Shown one piece after another: positions 34,469 through 45,276 of a stretch of DNA of 64,000 nt. This stretch comes from Misgurnus anguillicaudatus (taxonomy: Eukaryota > Chordata > Actinopteri > Cypriniformes > Cobitidae). The notes beneath the pieces were generated by a model, which was given only the letters and a program-made list of their open reading frames with translations, was not told the DNA's origin and searched no databases. Made by a program: the position numbers and the translations under genes. How positions within the stretch are numbered: the first letter of the stretch is position 1; each line of letters opens with the position of its first letter. The DNA is taken from assembly GCF_027580225.2 (NCBI RefSeq), contig NC_073348.2:26616501-26680500 (forward strand). Reading direction: 5' to 3'.

Positions 34469-35775
34469 CTACTGTGCTCTCTCACAAATCCATTTAAAAT
34501 CACGAGTACAGTGGTAATCAGCCCACCCTGATGAATAAAACACAGCACAGTTCTCTTTTCTACCTCCATAAGGTTCTCCAGACCCCCAGAAGCTGAAACA
34601 ACAGATCATCATTAGATCTTCAGTGTTGTTTTCTGTGTGATATGATACTGACTGTGAGAATCATTTATTGAATAATAATCAGTTAAATTTAATGACTTCT
34701 CACCTAGCGTTTAGTGTGCTGTTATCCACCCATTTCCATCTGCCCTCCTTATCAACGTCAGTCAGACCAATCCAGAGTCCGTCATTACAAGAATTCTTCT
34801 GAATAAAATCCTGAGAAGATTACAAAACACCAAATTCTTGTCATCAAGTGTTCATTTCACTCCCTCACATACAGTACATGCTGTATGTTTACTTCTAATA
34901 AGGATATAGCAGACACTGTTATTTCTATATAACACTCATTATCAATACTGCTTAACCATATCCATAAAGATTTTGTGTTTATGATTTAACTTAATTTTGA
35001 AGGCAAAACTTGACTCACTTGTTCCTCTTTGTTGTTAATGATGATCAGATCTGCTCCTTTCTCTCTACAGTATCTTCTGCTTCCATTCCAGCTCTTCGTC
35101 TTAGATGAAATGAAATACAAACTGAAGTGATAGTAAATCCATCCATCTGTTAAAATAATCAGTTTGGCTGCTTATTTTTTTCTGACCACAATGAACTAGC
35201 CTACTCAACTTACAGTAGTGTTAACATAATGTACTGCATCCTTTTAACATTGAATATTTGTGATGTTTTATGTAGTTGAAGATTACCATAAAGTTGTGTC
35301 CACAGTTTATTTTTCTCTTTCAGCTGCTTATTTAGTTTAGTAACATTGTTATACTTCACTATAAATTCATCTCTCTCTTCTGTGAGGTTTTTGCTCTTGA
35401 TGTTATACTGTTGATTGTTTGTATTGATGAGGACACACAGCACTATGACTGCAGTCAGTAGAAGAACACACAGCAGCACCAAACACACTGTAACTGATCT
35501 GTAACTTCTCATCGTCACATTCTCACTTCCTGAAGATGACAGAAGTTATTTTTCATCTCAACTGTTACTTCTCCATGTACATTATTACAGCATAGATAGA
35601 GAAATGAATGTTTCTTACCCGTATGCTGAAGTTGTTGTGTGTTTGTTTCTGCCCTGATGTCATGATCTCTCACAGAATCTGCACATTCGTAGATGGCCAC
35701 CATCATCTCCATTCTCTCTATGTTCATTTCCTCAGACTCAGTGCTGACAACATTATCATTAACAATCTCTCCCAT
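34469..35775 (-). CDS. C-type lectin receptor gene 6, divergent copy with altered tail and sugar site
   Basis: Exons: 35619-35775, 35287-35493, 35019-35146, 34704-34810, 34469-34592; 240 residues, fully open. The tail begins MGEIVNDNV: the ITIM tyrosine of the paralogues is Asn (TAT to AAT). The transmembrane segment (about 53-76) is intact and the neck has only one 14-residue repeat. The CTLD (122-240) has WIGL and four core cysteines, but EPN is EPY (GEPYGG), changing a calcium/sugar ligand, and WND is WAD. The promoter block lacks the AP-1 site, and GGAAGTG is GGAAGCG. The open frame argues for retained function without classical inhibitory signalling or mannose-type binding, or for early decay without nonsense changes. 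Confidence 0.8.
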
Positions 35776-37018
35776 CTTCCTAAATAACCTCTATCAATAA
35801 CTGTGCTGTACTAAATGTACCTTTTGGGTAGTTTTAGGTGGGCTGCTTTCTGCGTATTGTTGCTGGTTTTAGCATACGGTAGAATAAAAAAGGAAGCGAG
35901 ACGAGACCTATGTGTGAAGTCCAAGATCATGTGACATTCAATGTTTACTCAATGTTTCCTCATCTCAAGTAAAGATTTGGAACCGGTTACTGATTAAAAT
36001 TTTATACCAATCCTACAATATGTGGCTTTGTATTGCGATCTTGAATTATACAGTATATTAATGTTTGCATTTATATAGCATTATCTACAGGGTCACAAAG
36101 TGCCTGTAAACCAACAAGCTAGTGAACCCTGTATCACACAATGCAAAAAAATTATCATTCGCTTAATGAAATGTTAGGTTGTTTCAATAGTTCAATTTGT
36201 AATGCATTCCCAAGGTTATGGTTTGATTCCCAAGGAAAACCAACACCAATGAAACGTATAGTTTTAATGCATAGTAAGTGGCACTGTATAACACTCTCCA
36301 ATTAAATAAATAAGTATAAATAAGCCAATGATGAAAAGTACACAAGACGAAACTTCACTTAAAAGTTCCATCTGCAGCTATAGATACTTTACATGCAGCA
36401 ACATCACTACAGCTATACATAGTAATTACCTTGTGACTAAGATTAAATATTTTGTTTTGAAACAGGAAACGTTGATCTTGTATTGCTAATGATAATCGGT
36501 GCCATTTGAAATGCAGTTCGCACATCTAGCAAGGCTTTGAAAGCATTTTGAATCCTTAAAGAATCCCAATGTTATGAATCTCTTAAGGAGTGACCTATTT
36601 ACACTGTGTTAGTAAATTTAATGACCACAAGACACACAAACACACCAGTGCCAAGCTGTGCAAAGACATAAATTACACCATTAATTACTAGGCTGTGCTT
36701 AAAACAAAATATAAATCTATGTCACCAGAAGGTGTTTTTCTTTTAGGCAAAGGAAATGTCTGTAGGGGATATATTGTTGCTGTGTGTGTGCGCGCATGTG
36801 AAAGTGAAAGAAGAGACGCTGTGTTTTTTTTTTTTTTTTTGGCACCCCACTTAAAGTAAATGACCTTTCTTCCCTTTAAGTTACTCTTTTAACTACATTA
36901 ACTGCATGTGGGTTTCAACTCATATCTCTTCTTCAGGTTTTGATCTGCCTATTAGCAGTTGATACTCTAAAGAGCCACCGTGGGTCACAAACCATCTTCC
37001 ATTTGAACAGGGCCATTG
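35776..37018. other. Intergenic: weak promoter block of gene 6, then unassigned sequence
   Basis: Positions 35776-36000 are a shortened version of the lectin promoter block (GGAAGCG at 35892-35898, no TGAGTCA). From 36000 to 37018 I see AT-rich sequence with a short CGCGCATGTGAAAG stretch and a T homopolymer near 36822, but no gene or recognisable element. Confidence 0.4.
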
Positions 37019-37744
37019 GGTGCTTTCACACCTGCCTTCTTTAGTTCGATTGAATCGTACCAGAGTTCGATTGCTCACTTGGTGCAGTTCCTTTGGGCAG
37101 GTAAGAATGCAGCAATCGAAATGTGGTGCGCATCAAAAGCAGACCAAACAAGCGGACCGAGACCTCATTGAAGAGGTGGTCTCGGTACGCTATTAAACGA
37201 ACTCTAGAGCGGTTTGTTTGTGGTGAGAACACAATCTGAGATCGAACCGACCTAACTGTAAAAGTACTGCACATTTTGGACTAAACCAGCTGCGCCATGC
37301 ATTATCAGAAATGTTTGTTGACAGTTTCTATTAGCAATATTAGCACAATGACAGATCGCGGACATACCTGGAGTTGCGAGGAGGTGTGGGCGGAGCCTCA
37401 GAAATTTGGTGTCTTCGCATTTTTAGTGCATTAAAACATTGTTTTCAAACCGCATCTGTGATTCATTCTGGAAATGAACAGTTTGTCCAGAGTGCTGTAT
37501 TCAAACTATGTATAACAACCACAGAGACATAATTACAGCGTGCAGCCGTCTGTCCATGGTTCTAGTCATCTTTTTGTTTACTTCCGGGGTTTCATTGGAA
37601 TTTCGCTCATTTTAATTCTGACCAATCAAGAAGCAGTTAAGGAAATACGTTTAAAAAAATGTGGCCAATAGCTAATCTTATCACATGACTGAATTTTGGT
37701 TCGTTTCAACTGGTGCGGACCAGAGCAACAGTGTGGTGTGAAAT
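37019..37744. mobile_element. DNA element with GGTGCTTTCACAC / GTGTGAAA ends
   Basis: The short inverted ends and internal GTTCGATTGAATCG / GGTTCGTTTC words resemble a fish non-autonomous DNA element of about 725 bp. The target duplication and superfamily are uncertain. Confidence 0.45.
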
Positions 37745-38157
37745 GGAACCAAAACTGCTCAGAAAGCTACAATGTATAATTTTTTTGCCCTTAGGGCGTT
37801 TTTACACTGGGCTTGTTCAGTATCGCACTAATCTGCCAGTGTGAAAATGGCCTTAGATCATACAAAATTCAACATCTATATTGACTCCAATTCAGACAAC
37901 TTAAAAAAATCACACCTTCCCCTTTCTAAATGGCATCCATTAAAGCATGCTAGTTTTAATGCTAGTTTTAAAGCTGCTAAACACCACCTCCATCAAAAAT
38001 GAGATTATGATATTAACCCAATGCTCTCTAGACAAAAAAGGTACATGAAGGTATAAAAGTCGTCACTGGGACGTAACCTTTTCAAAAAGTACACTTTTGT
38101 ACCTAAAGGTACATATTGGTACCTTAGAGCTACATACTGGTATCTCAAAGGTACATA

Positions 38158-39786
38158 CAGTATTGTTCAAAATAATAGCAGTACAATGTGACTAACCAGA
38201 ATAATCAAGGTTTTTAGTATATTATTTATTGCTACGTGGCAAACAAGTTACCAGTAGGTTCAGTAGATTCTCAGAAAACAAACAAGACCCAGCATTCATG
38301 ATATGCATGCTCTTAAGGCTGTGCAATTGGGCAATTAGTTGAAAGGGGTGTGTTCAAAAAAATAGCAGTGTCTACCTTTGACTGTACAAACTCAAAACTA
38401 TTTTGTAACAACATTTTTTTTTCTGGGATTTAGCAATCCTATGAATCACTAAACTAATATTTAGTTGTATGACCACAGTTTTTTAAAACTGCTTGACATC
38501 TGTGTGGCATGGAGTCAACCAACTTGTGGCACCTCTCAGCTGTTATTCCACTCCATGATTCTTTAACAACATTCCACAATTCATTCACATTTCTTGGTTT
38601 TGCTTCAGAAACAGCATTTTTGATATCACCCCACAAGTTCTCAATTGGATTAAGGTCTGGAGATTGGGCTGGCCACTCCATAACATTAATTTTGTTGGTT
38701 TGGAACCAAGACTTTGCCCGTTTACTAGTGTGTTTTGGGTCATTGTCTTGTTGAAACAACCATTTCAAGGGCATATCCTCTTCAGCATAGGGCAACATGA
38801 CCTCTTCAAGTATTTTAACATATGCAAACTGATCCATGATCCCTGGTATGCGATAAATAGGCCCAACACCATAGTAGGAGAAACATGCCCATATCATGAT
38901 GCTTGCACCTCCATGCTTCACTGTCTTCACTGTGTACTGTGGATTGAATTCAGAGTTTGGGGGTCGTCTCACAAACTGCCTGTGGCCCTTGGACCCAAAA
39001 AGAACAATTTTACTCTCATCAGTCCACAAAATGTTCCTCCATTTCTCTTTAGGCCAGTTGATGTGTTCTTTGGCAAATTGTAACCTCTTCTGCACATGCC
39101 TTTTTTTTAACAGAGGGACTTTGCGGGGGATTCTTGAAAATAGATTAGCTTCACACAGACGTCTTCTAACTGTCACAGTACTTACAGGTAACTCCAGACT
39201 GTCTTTGATCATCCTGGAGGTGATCATTGACTGAGCCTTTGCCATTCTGGTTATTCTTCTATCCATTGTGATGGTTGTCTTCCGTTTTCTTCCATGTCTC
39301 TCTGGTTTTGCTCTCCATTTTAAGGCGTTGGAGATCATTTTAGCTGAACAGCCTATCATTTTTTGCACCTCTTTATAGGTTTTCCCCTCTCCAATCAACT
39401 TTTTAATCAAAGTACGCTGTTCTTCTGAACAATGTCTTGAACGACCCATTTTCCTCAGCTTTCAAATGCATGTTCAACAAGTGTTGGCTTCATCCTTAAA
39501 TAGGGGCCACCTGATTCACACCTGTTTCTTCACAAAATTGATGACCTCAGTGATTGAATGCCACACTGCTATTTTTTTGAACACACCCCTTTCAACTAAT
39601 TCAACTAATTGCCCAATTGCACAGCCTTAAGAGCGTGCATATCATGAATGCTGGGTCTCATTTGTTTTCTGAGAATCTACTGAACCTACTGGTAACTTGT
39701 TTGCCACGTAGCAATACAAAAATATACTAAAAACCTTGATTATTCTGGTTGGTCGCATTGTACTGCTATTATTTTGAACAATACTG
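38158..39786 (-). mobile_element. Complete Tc1-like transposon
   Basis: It is 1629 bp long, starts CAGTATTGTTCAAAATAATA and ends in the exact inverted complement, with TA on both sides (38156-38157, 39787-39788). The terminal inverted repeats extend to about 210 bp and differ at only a few sites. It interrupts a GGTACATATTGGTACC-type repeat, parts of which lie at 38040-38157 and 39789-39826. Confidence 0.95.
38454..39449 (-). CDS. Tc1-like DD34E transposase, uninterrupted
   Basis: 331 residues, close to the usual length of about 340 for Tc1-family transposases, which excise and integrate the element at TA sites. The N-terminal part (about 1-110) is the paired helix-turn-helix DNA-binding region, with a basic GRKRK stretch at about 53-57. 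The catalytic region follows: first Asp in ILWTDESK, second Asp in FQQDNDPKH, and Glu in NPIENLW, with exactly 34 residues between the second Asp and the Glu. There is no stop or frameshift. The start lies about 340 bp inside the right inverted repeat end. With matching ends this copy could be autonomous; activity is inferred. Confidence 0.93.
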   Translation of the reverse strand: MGRSRHCSEEQRTLIKKLIGEGKTYKEVQKMIGCSAKMISNALKWRAKPERHGRKRKTTITMDRRITRMAKAQSMITSRMIKDSLELPVSTVTVRRRLCEANLFSRIPRKVPLLKKRHVQKRLQFAKEHINWPKEKWRNILWTDESKIVLFGSKGHRQFVRRPPNSEFNPQYTVKTVKHGGASIMIWACFSYYGVGPIYRIPGIMDQFAYVKILEEVMLPYAEEDMPLKWLFQQDNDPKHTSKRAKSWFQTNKINVMEWPAQSPDLNPIENLWGDIKNAVSEAKPRNVNELWNVVKESWSGITAERCHKLVDSMPHRCQAVLKNCGHTTKY

Positions 39787-39788
39787 TA

Positions 39789-41140
39789 TCTATACCTAAA
39801 TGGTACATATTAGGACCTTTTTTCTACACAAACAGACTAAAGACTTTCACTTTAAGCTTCTTTTTTTAAGGGTTCTTCCCTATCCACCACTAGCAAAGTG
39901 TTACAAAACAACTTACACCTTACAGAGCACCTTTCCAACTGCAACGCCACTTCACCATAACACCACAACACCTTGCTGTGCTACTGTAGCTCAACTTTTT
40001 CCCCAAAAAAACAAACATCATCTTCATGCACCCATGACTCATCACTGTATTGTTTTTTTAACGGTGGCCGGATGATTTTTAGGTATAATAGTTGCTACAC
40101 AAACCATGCAGAACATTCATATTTAGATTCAAGCTTTTGTGCCTCTCCACATTTTTTTCATGGAAAGAAAGACAACTGAATAAGAGAATAATAGCAAGGC
40201 CATCTCATTCAATCTGGCTTAAGAGGAATTTTTCAGAAACTTTTCGCAAAAGAGAAGAACAAAGAAAACAGCTCCTTTGCATTATTTAATAGATTTTAGG
40301 GAGCTGAATCAAAGCGACATGGAGAACAATGTGTGTGAGAAAAGCTGAACAAGCATCTCTTTAACTTCTTTCAGAACAATCAGCTGTCATATGTTACTGG
40401 GTCCCAAGGACATTTTCCTTGAAAAATACAACATTCTCATGTCATTACGAGCAAAGTAAGACTTTAAAATGCGTAAGTCATGAAACAAAGATTTGTTTCA
40501 TGAAACAAAGTTTTGTTTCATAAGCAGGGTGAACTAGCAGCACTTAACTGCCTTATTCATATTGTTGCGGTTCTCCACTTTACTTTACAGGATTTGTTCT
40601 TCAGCTTTGCAATTGATTTTGTTTGGCTCTTTCAGGATATTACAAAGCAAGCAATATCACAGGAACATCAGTGTTGCGGCCTCATCACCGGGCCAACACC
40701 TCAAGATGTGATTCATGTTCTTTCTCTTGTCTTTGAGCTTGTTTACCGCTTTTTCCAATTTGTATTTCAGCACGTCTTCTGGCTTTGTACATCCAACGTC
40801 GGATTAAACTAGTTTCTTTTTGACCCGGTTAATGCCTGGTATTAACATCTTTTCTGGTGAACCGATCACAAGTGGAGCATATGGTGTAGTGGGCAGTGCC
40901 CCGACATGATGCATACGAGTTTCACTCCTGGCTCAAGGTACTTTGCCAATCCTGTACCCTTCTTCCACCCTGTTTAAAAACAGCCCAGCATCTTTTTGTG
41001 TGTGTAATTATGTAAACAAGATTTGGAAGTAGCGGAAAACACTGACTACTTATAAAAACACAGACTAAATGTATATTTAGCTAGATAAAGTAAAAAAATA
41101 CATCTTTACTTGTACGTTATTTTTATCTCATTCCCCACCA
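39789..41140. other. Intergenic, no gene recognised
   Basis: After the end of the repeat that hosts the Tc1 element, sequence to 41140 contains only short open frames without recognisable motifs and no clear transposon ends. Confidence 0.4.
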
Positions 41141-41580
41141 TTGATGACTTATCTCGTCAATTAAGAGAAAATGTTTGCCTGAGAAAACCGTGTTCCTGAG
41201 GAGTTTTTATGGTAATCTGTAATACCACGATTATCCACTAGATCTGACCCAATTTATAAAAAAAACTAAAGCAAACAATTTTTTATACATTTTACACTCC
41301 GTGAATGTCTTGATAATCATTCTGAATCTGATCTTTAACAAAATTCTCTCAAATTTTGCTAAAAAATTTTTATTTTTGAAAAAAAAAACTATTTAAGAGT
41401 TTATAAACAAAAAATAAAGATGGGATAAAATGTTTTTTCCCGTTTTGCTTGTTTTTTTATTGTTTGTTTGAAAGCAGAGGGTCTGTTCTGTCATTTGATA
41501 TTTATATGTTTATATATTTTTTAGAAGAAAATTTTCCTAAAATTTACAAAAAAGGCTGGCTGGGAATGAGTTAAAATGAG
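41140..41580. repeat. Dispersed repeat, first copy
   Basis: It shares AATTAAGAGAAAA, CGTGTTCCTGA(G/T)GAGTTTTT and GGCTGG(C/T)...GGAATGAGTTAA with 53270-53995, and resembles a cyprinid dispersed element ending in GGAATGAGTTAA. The 53-kb copy contains about 250 bp not found here. Confidence 0.55.
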
Positions 41581-41589
41581 TTAAACCCA

Positions 41590-42560
41590 GCATGTTTTTA
41601 GCCCGTCATGTGTGTGGCTCATCATGCCAAAATATGTGTTTGGCGCATCATGTGAACATATGTTCATAACATCATGACAAAATACATGCCTGCTGCAGAC
41701 ACTTAATCTCATGTGTAATCAGAGTTTAATGTTAAGTTAGTGCCTTGCGAGTATTTTGTGAACGTGAGCATCTCTTTTATCATAAACCCTTTCGACGTGC
41801 ACTGTTAGACTTAACTGTAATTTTTACAGTTACTTACCACAAAATGCCCAGTAAAATACCATCCTTTTTTTTCCAGTTCATTACTGTATATGCATGGCAT
41901 TATGGGTATTAACATTTAATTTACAGTGATTTACTGTATGTTTTGAATTTGCGGTAGACTGCTGTAAAACAACAGCAGTAGTGCTACTGTAGTTGAATAA
42001 AATAGTGTTATAAAAGCATATAAAATGGAAAGATAAAATATATCTATTGAATGAAATACATTTTATTTGTTATGCTTTTAGCAGTGAAGCAAATTTCAAA
42101 ATGTTAATTGTTTTTTAGCAGTGTAAATAATTTATTGAGAATTGTAGATAGAAACAAGAAAGGGATTATGGATAAATGCTTTACCGTCAGATTTGAATTT
42201 GACCTCAAGACTTCAAAACACTATTGACGAGTAACTTTCATCAAGTGACCCTGGGTTTGATTCCCCTTAAAGGCATTTTTTTTAAAACTAGGTTACAGTA
42301 AGGGTATTATACTGTAAAATGGAACTGCGGTAAAGGCGTCATACTGTAAAAAAAACAGGTACAATTATGGTACTGTAATGGGGCAGTTACAGTAACACGT
42401 TGCCAGTGAGTTTCCGCATATATACAATAAAAAGTTTAACAGTGTGTGTGCAGCAGGCACGTATTTTGACAAGACCCATGATGGACATAGGTTCACATGA
42501 CACTCCTAACACATTTTCAATTCGCCCCTATGAAGAGAAGTCACCGATCACCACTGACAG
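41590..42560. repeat. Degraded hAT-like copy split by a second MITE
   Basis: Flanking parts (41590-41815 and 42440-42560) resemble the element at 44503-44955, with TTTATCATAAACC and GCAGCAGGCACGTATTTTGAC. The middle (about 41805-42400) starts ACTGTAATTTTTACAG and ends with GTTACAGTAACACG, a second inserted repeat. Confidence 0.5.
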
Positions 42561-42997
42561 TAAGTACTCTACTCAAAATGTTGTTTTTCACCAAGTATTC
42601 ACCAAGTACACCAAGAATAACAGTGTGCTAGGCTTTTTAACGTGCCTATAAATACAGATCCAGTCACAAATGGTCAGAGGGGAAGTTTTAAGGTGCATTT
42701 GAAGTCCGGTAAACTGTGTTATGTGTCTCAGTTAACCGCTTGTTATTATTACCTGAGAATAAAATAGATAAAACCTTACACAGCACCTCTGGCCTATTTA
42801 CAAGGATGATGTGAAAAATAAAAGGCATCCCCTATCTCTCATCTTTCTGACTCTCTCTCTGCTTCTCTCATTGGCTTTGTTTCCACTTTTTTTATTTACC
42901 CATTTTAATTTCTTCATCTCTTTGTAGAAACGTCTTAGCTTGACAGCCAGAACGCATCATGTCACATCATGTCAAAGTTATTTTCTAAAGTTACCTC

Positions 42998-43408
42998 ATG
43001 TTTTCTTTCTTTGTGGTGCGAGAGAGCTTTAAAGCATCAAAGTTTGGCCCCAATTACAGCCTTAGTGAAAGGACATTTTATCTGCAGGCAAGGCTGTCAT
43101 TTAGAGCTGTAAATGGATTGGCTAAAGTCCCTCAAGTATCATTGCTGGATGTCTTTAAAGGCAAGGTCTGCCCTCTCAATGAGGGGGAACGTAACATCAA
43201 TGAATGTCTGAAACACATCCCACCCACCGTTCTGGGTTACGACTCTCCCACACAATGTATTTACTTTTTTGACGTCCCAGAGAAGCCAAGTGCACAACAG
43301 TTTCAACCAATTCATTTTGTTGAAAAGAGTCAATTACATTACTGGTGCTTACGGAAACAGATTTTTAAAGAGATCATAGGTGCACTCCGAATAAAAATTT
43401 ATAAGTAA
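42998..43408 (+). other. Complex-composition open frame of 136 codons, unidentified
   Basis: The open frame is the longest unexplained one in the gene-poor region and has balanced, non-repetitive composition (for example VPQVSLLDVFKGKVCPLNEG). I do not recognise a domain, signal peptide or membrane segment. No splice partners or similar exons are obvious nearby. The DNA is equally consistent with a conserved non-coding element that happens to be open in one frame, or with part of an old retrocopy. Confidence 0.3.
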
Positions 43409-44285
43409 CTTATTTTGTAAAATACTATTTTGGCCAAATTCTTAGGCGTTGTTGCATTTATTTATTTATTTATTTTGAACAAGTACAGTATGTCTTGTTC
43501 ATTGGTGCAGTATGTGCAGTGCTATTCTGCTTCTGCTCTTCTACAGATAATAGGCTCATTTAAACATATTATGCTGTTTTATTTATGCTGTTTATTAAAC
43601 TGCAGAATTATAAGTAATAAACTGCACGTGTGTGCTTTCTGGCTTAGCTCGATTCTCAGTAAATATGTAATGAAGTTGAAAATAAATGAAACTGTTTAGG
43701 AGGGCCAGAATCAATATCTTGGTAATGTTGTTAATAAATTCAGTTCCTCACATATGCACAAAAATAATGTCCTACCAAAACCTCTTTTATTGTATTTTAT
43801 TTACATAGTACACGTTGGGCTTTCTGCAGTGTTCAGAGAAATCATTGAAAAACAGGGAACATTTATTTTATGCTGTTAAAAGCCCCGCAATAAACTAACA
43901 AACACAAATAAATATATAAAAAGTCACTGGTGCAAAATGTACTATAATATAATTAAATTAGCAAAATGTTGCTTGCAAAAAAATAGGCTGCAACTTTTAA
44001 ATGGCTCTTAAGTGACAACGTTGATGCTATAATAATAGTCTAAGGCAGTGGTTCTCAAACTGGGAGGCGGGGGGTGCGAGATGGTGACGGGAGCCCGGTT
44101 TTATGACATTTTATAACAATACATTAATTTATGATAAATAAACTAACCAATAGCAAATCAATAGTAAATCAAATGTTTTAAGATTTAGATAGGAGATGGA
44201 CTTGGACTACTGTAATATACAGTACCTAGTTTAACCATGAGCTCTCCATATTTCTTTTATCTTCTATCTAATTTAAAGCTGATCA
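43409..44285. other. Intergenic, with a hAT MITE fragment
   Basis: Mostly AT-rich sequence without genes. Positions 44047-44150 (CAGTGGTTCTCAAACTGGGA, then TTTTATGACATTTTAT) are a truncated copy of the MITE at 24975-25260. Confidence 0.5.
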
Positions 44286-44502
44286 CGGCCTTCAGCATTT
44301 CTAAAAGCATCCAAAAATATCTGTGTGGAGATGGAGACAAAAATGACAGTGAAACTCAGATAAGACCTGTTTAAAAAAAATCCTATACATTTATATTAAT
44401 GTGCAAAGTCAACAGTTCTTTCTTTATTCTTCAACCAATTCCACCATCTATGGCTATATTCATGGCAAGAACTGGTTAATTCTTACACAAGTTAATCTAT
44501 AC

Positions 44503-44955
44503 CAGTGGCGGCCGGTGACTTCTTTTTTCGAGAGTGCACGATGTGAAATTCGTCACAACATGTATGCAGCCTGTCGTGTGTGTGGTTCATAATTTTAAAA
44601 TATGTGTATCTATGTGCATCACGTGTCTTATCAAAATAAGTGCCTGCAGACGTTGTCTAAAGGGTTTATGATAAAAGAGACGCTTGCGTTTGCCAGATAC
44701 TCGCATAATCTCATGCGTAATCAGTTTACTGTTAAGTGAGTGTCTTGCGTGTTTTTTGTATACGTGAGCGTCTCTTTTATCATAAACGGTTTTGACGCGT
44801 CTGCAGCAGGCACTTATTTTGACAAAACACGTGATGCACATGGTTCACATGATGCAACAAACACATATTTTGTGTAACATGAGCAACACACATGACACTC
44901 TGAACACATATTTTGAATTTGCGCCCCTCGGATGAGCAGTCACGAGCCACCACTG
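44503..44955. mobile_element. 453-bp hAT-type MITE inside the LINE-like insertion
   Basis: It starts CAGTGGCGGCCGGTGACTT and ends CACGAGCCACCACTG, flanked by 8-bp ATCTATAC on both sides (44495-44502, 44956-44963). Inside, TTTATGATAAAAGAGACGC and GCGTCTCTTTTATCATAAA form a second inverted pair. Confidence 0.9.
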
Positions 44956-45034
44956 ATCTATACACTGGTTGGGGAGGGGCAATTTGGTATCATCAATTCA
45001 CCTAACTTGTATGTATTTGGCCTGTGGGAGGAAA

Positions 45035-45276
45035 CCTCACGCTGATCTATATCACTGAAAAAAATGATTCATTGAATTTAATCAATTTTTTAAGGTAAGT
45101 GGTTGCAATCAATTTATTTAAGCTACATTTAAAGAAAAAAAAGATTAGTAACGTAAAACAAAATATAAAACTTTTGTTTAAATGTAGCTTAAATAAATTG
45201 ATTGCAACCACTTACCTTAAAAAAATTGATTAAATTCAATGAATCATTTTTTTCAGTGATATAGGTCAGCGTGAGG
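45035..45276. mobile_element. Palindromic MITE with extended symmetry
   Basis: The core (about 45054-45260) has inverted arms around CACTGAAAAAAATGATTC and AAGGTAAGTGGTTGCAATCA, matching copies at 26467 and 32588. The symmetry continues about 18 bp beyond both ends of the core (CCTCACGCTGATCTATAT against ATATAGGTCAGCGTGAGG), which the other copies do not show. Nearly all of its 242 bp could fold into a single hairpin. Confidence 0.85.

Noticed and set aside
38664..39234. Plus-strand frames of 112-139 codons
   Set aside because: They are antisense shadows of the Tc1-like transposase.
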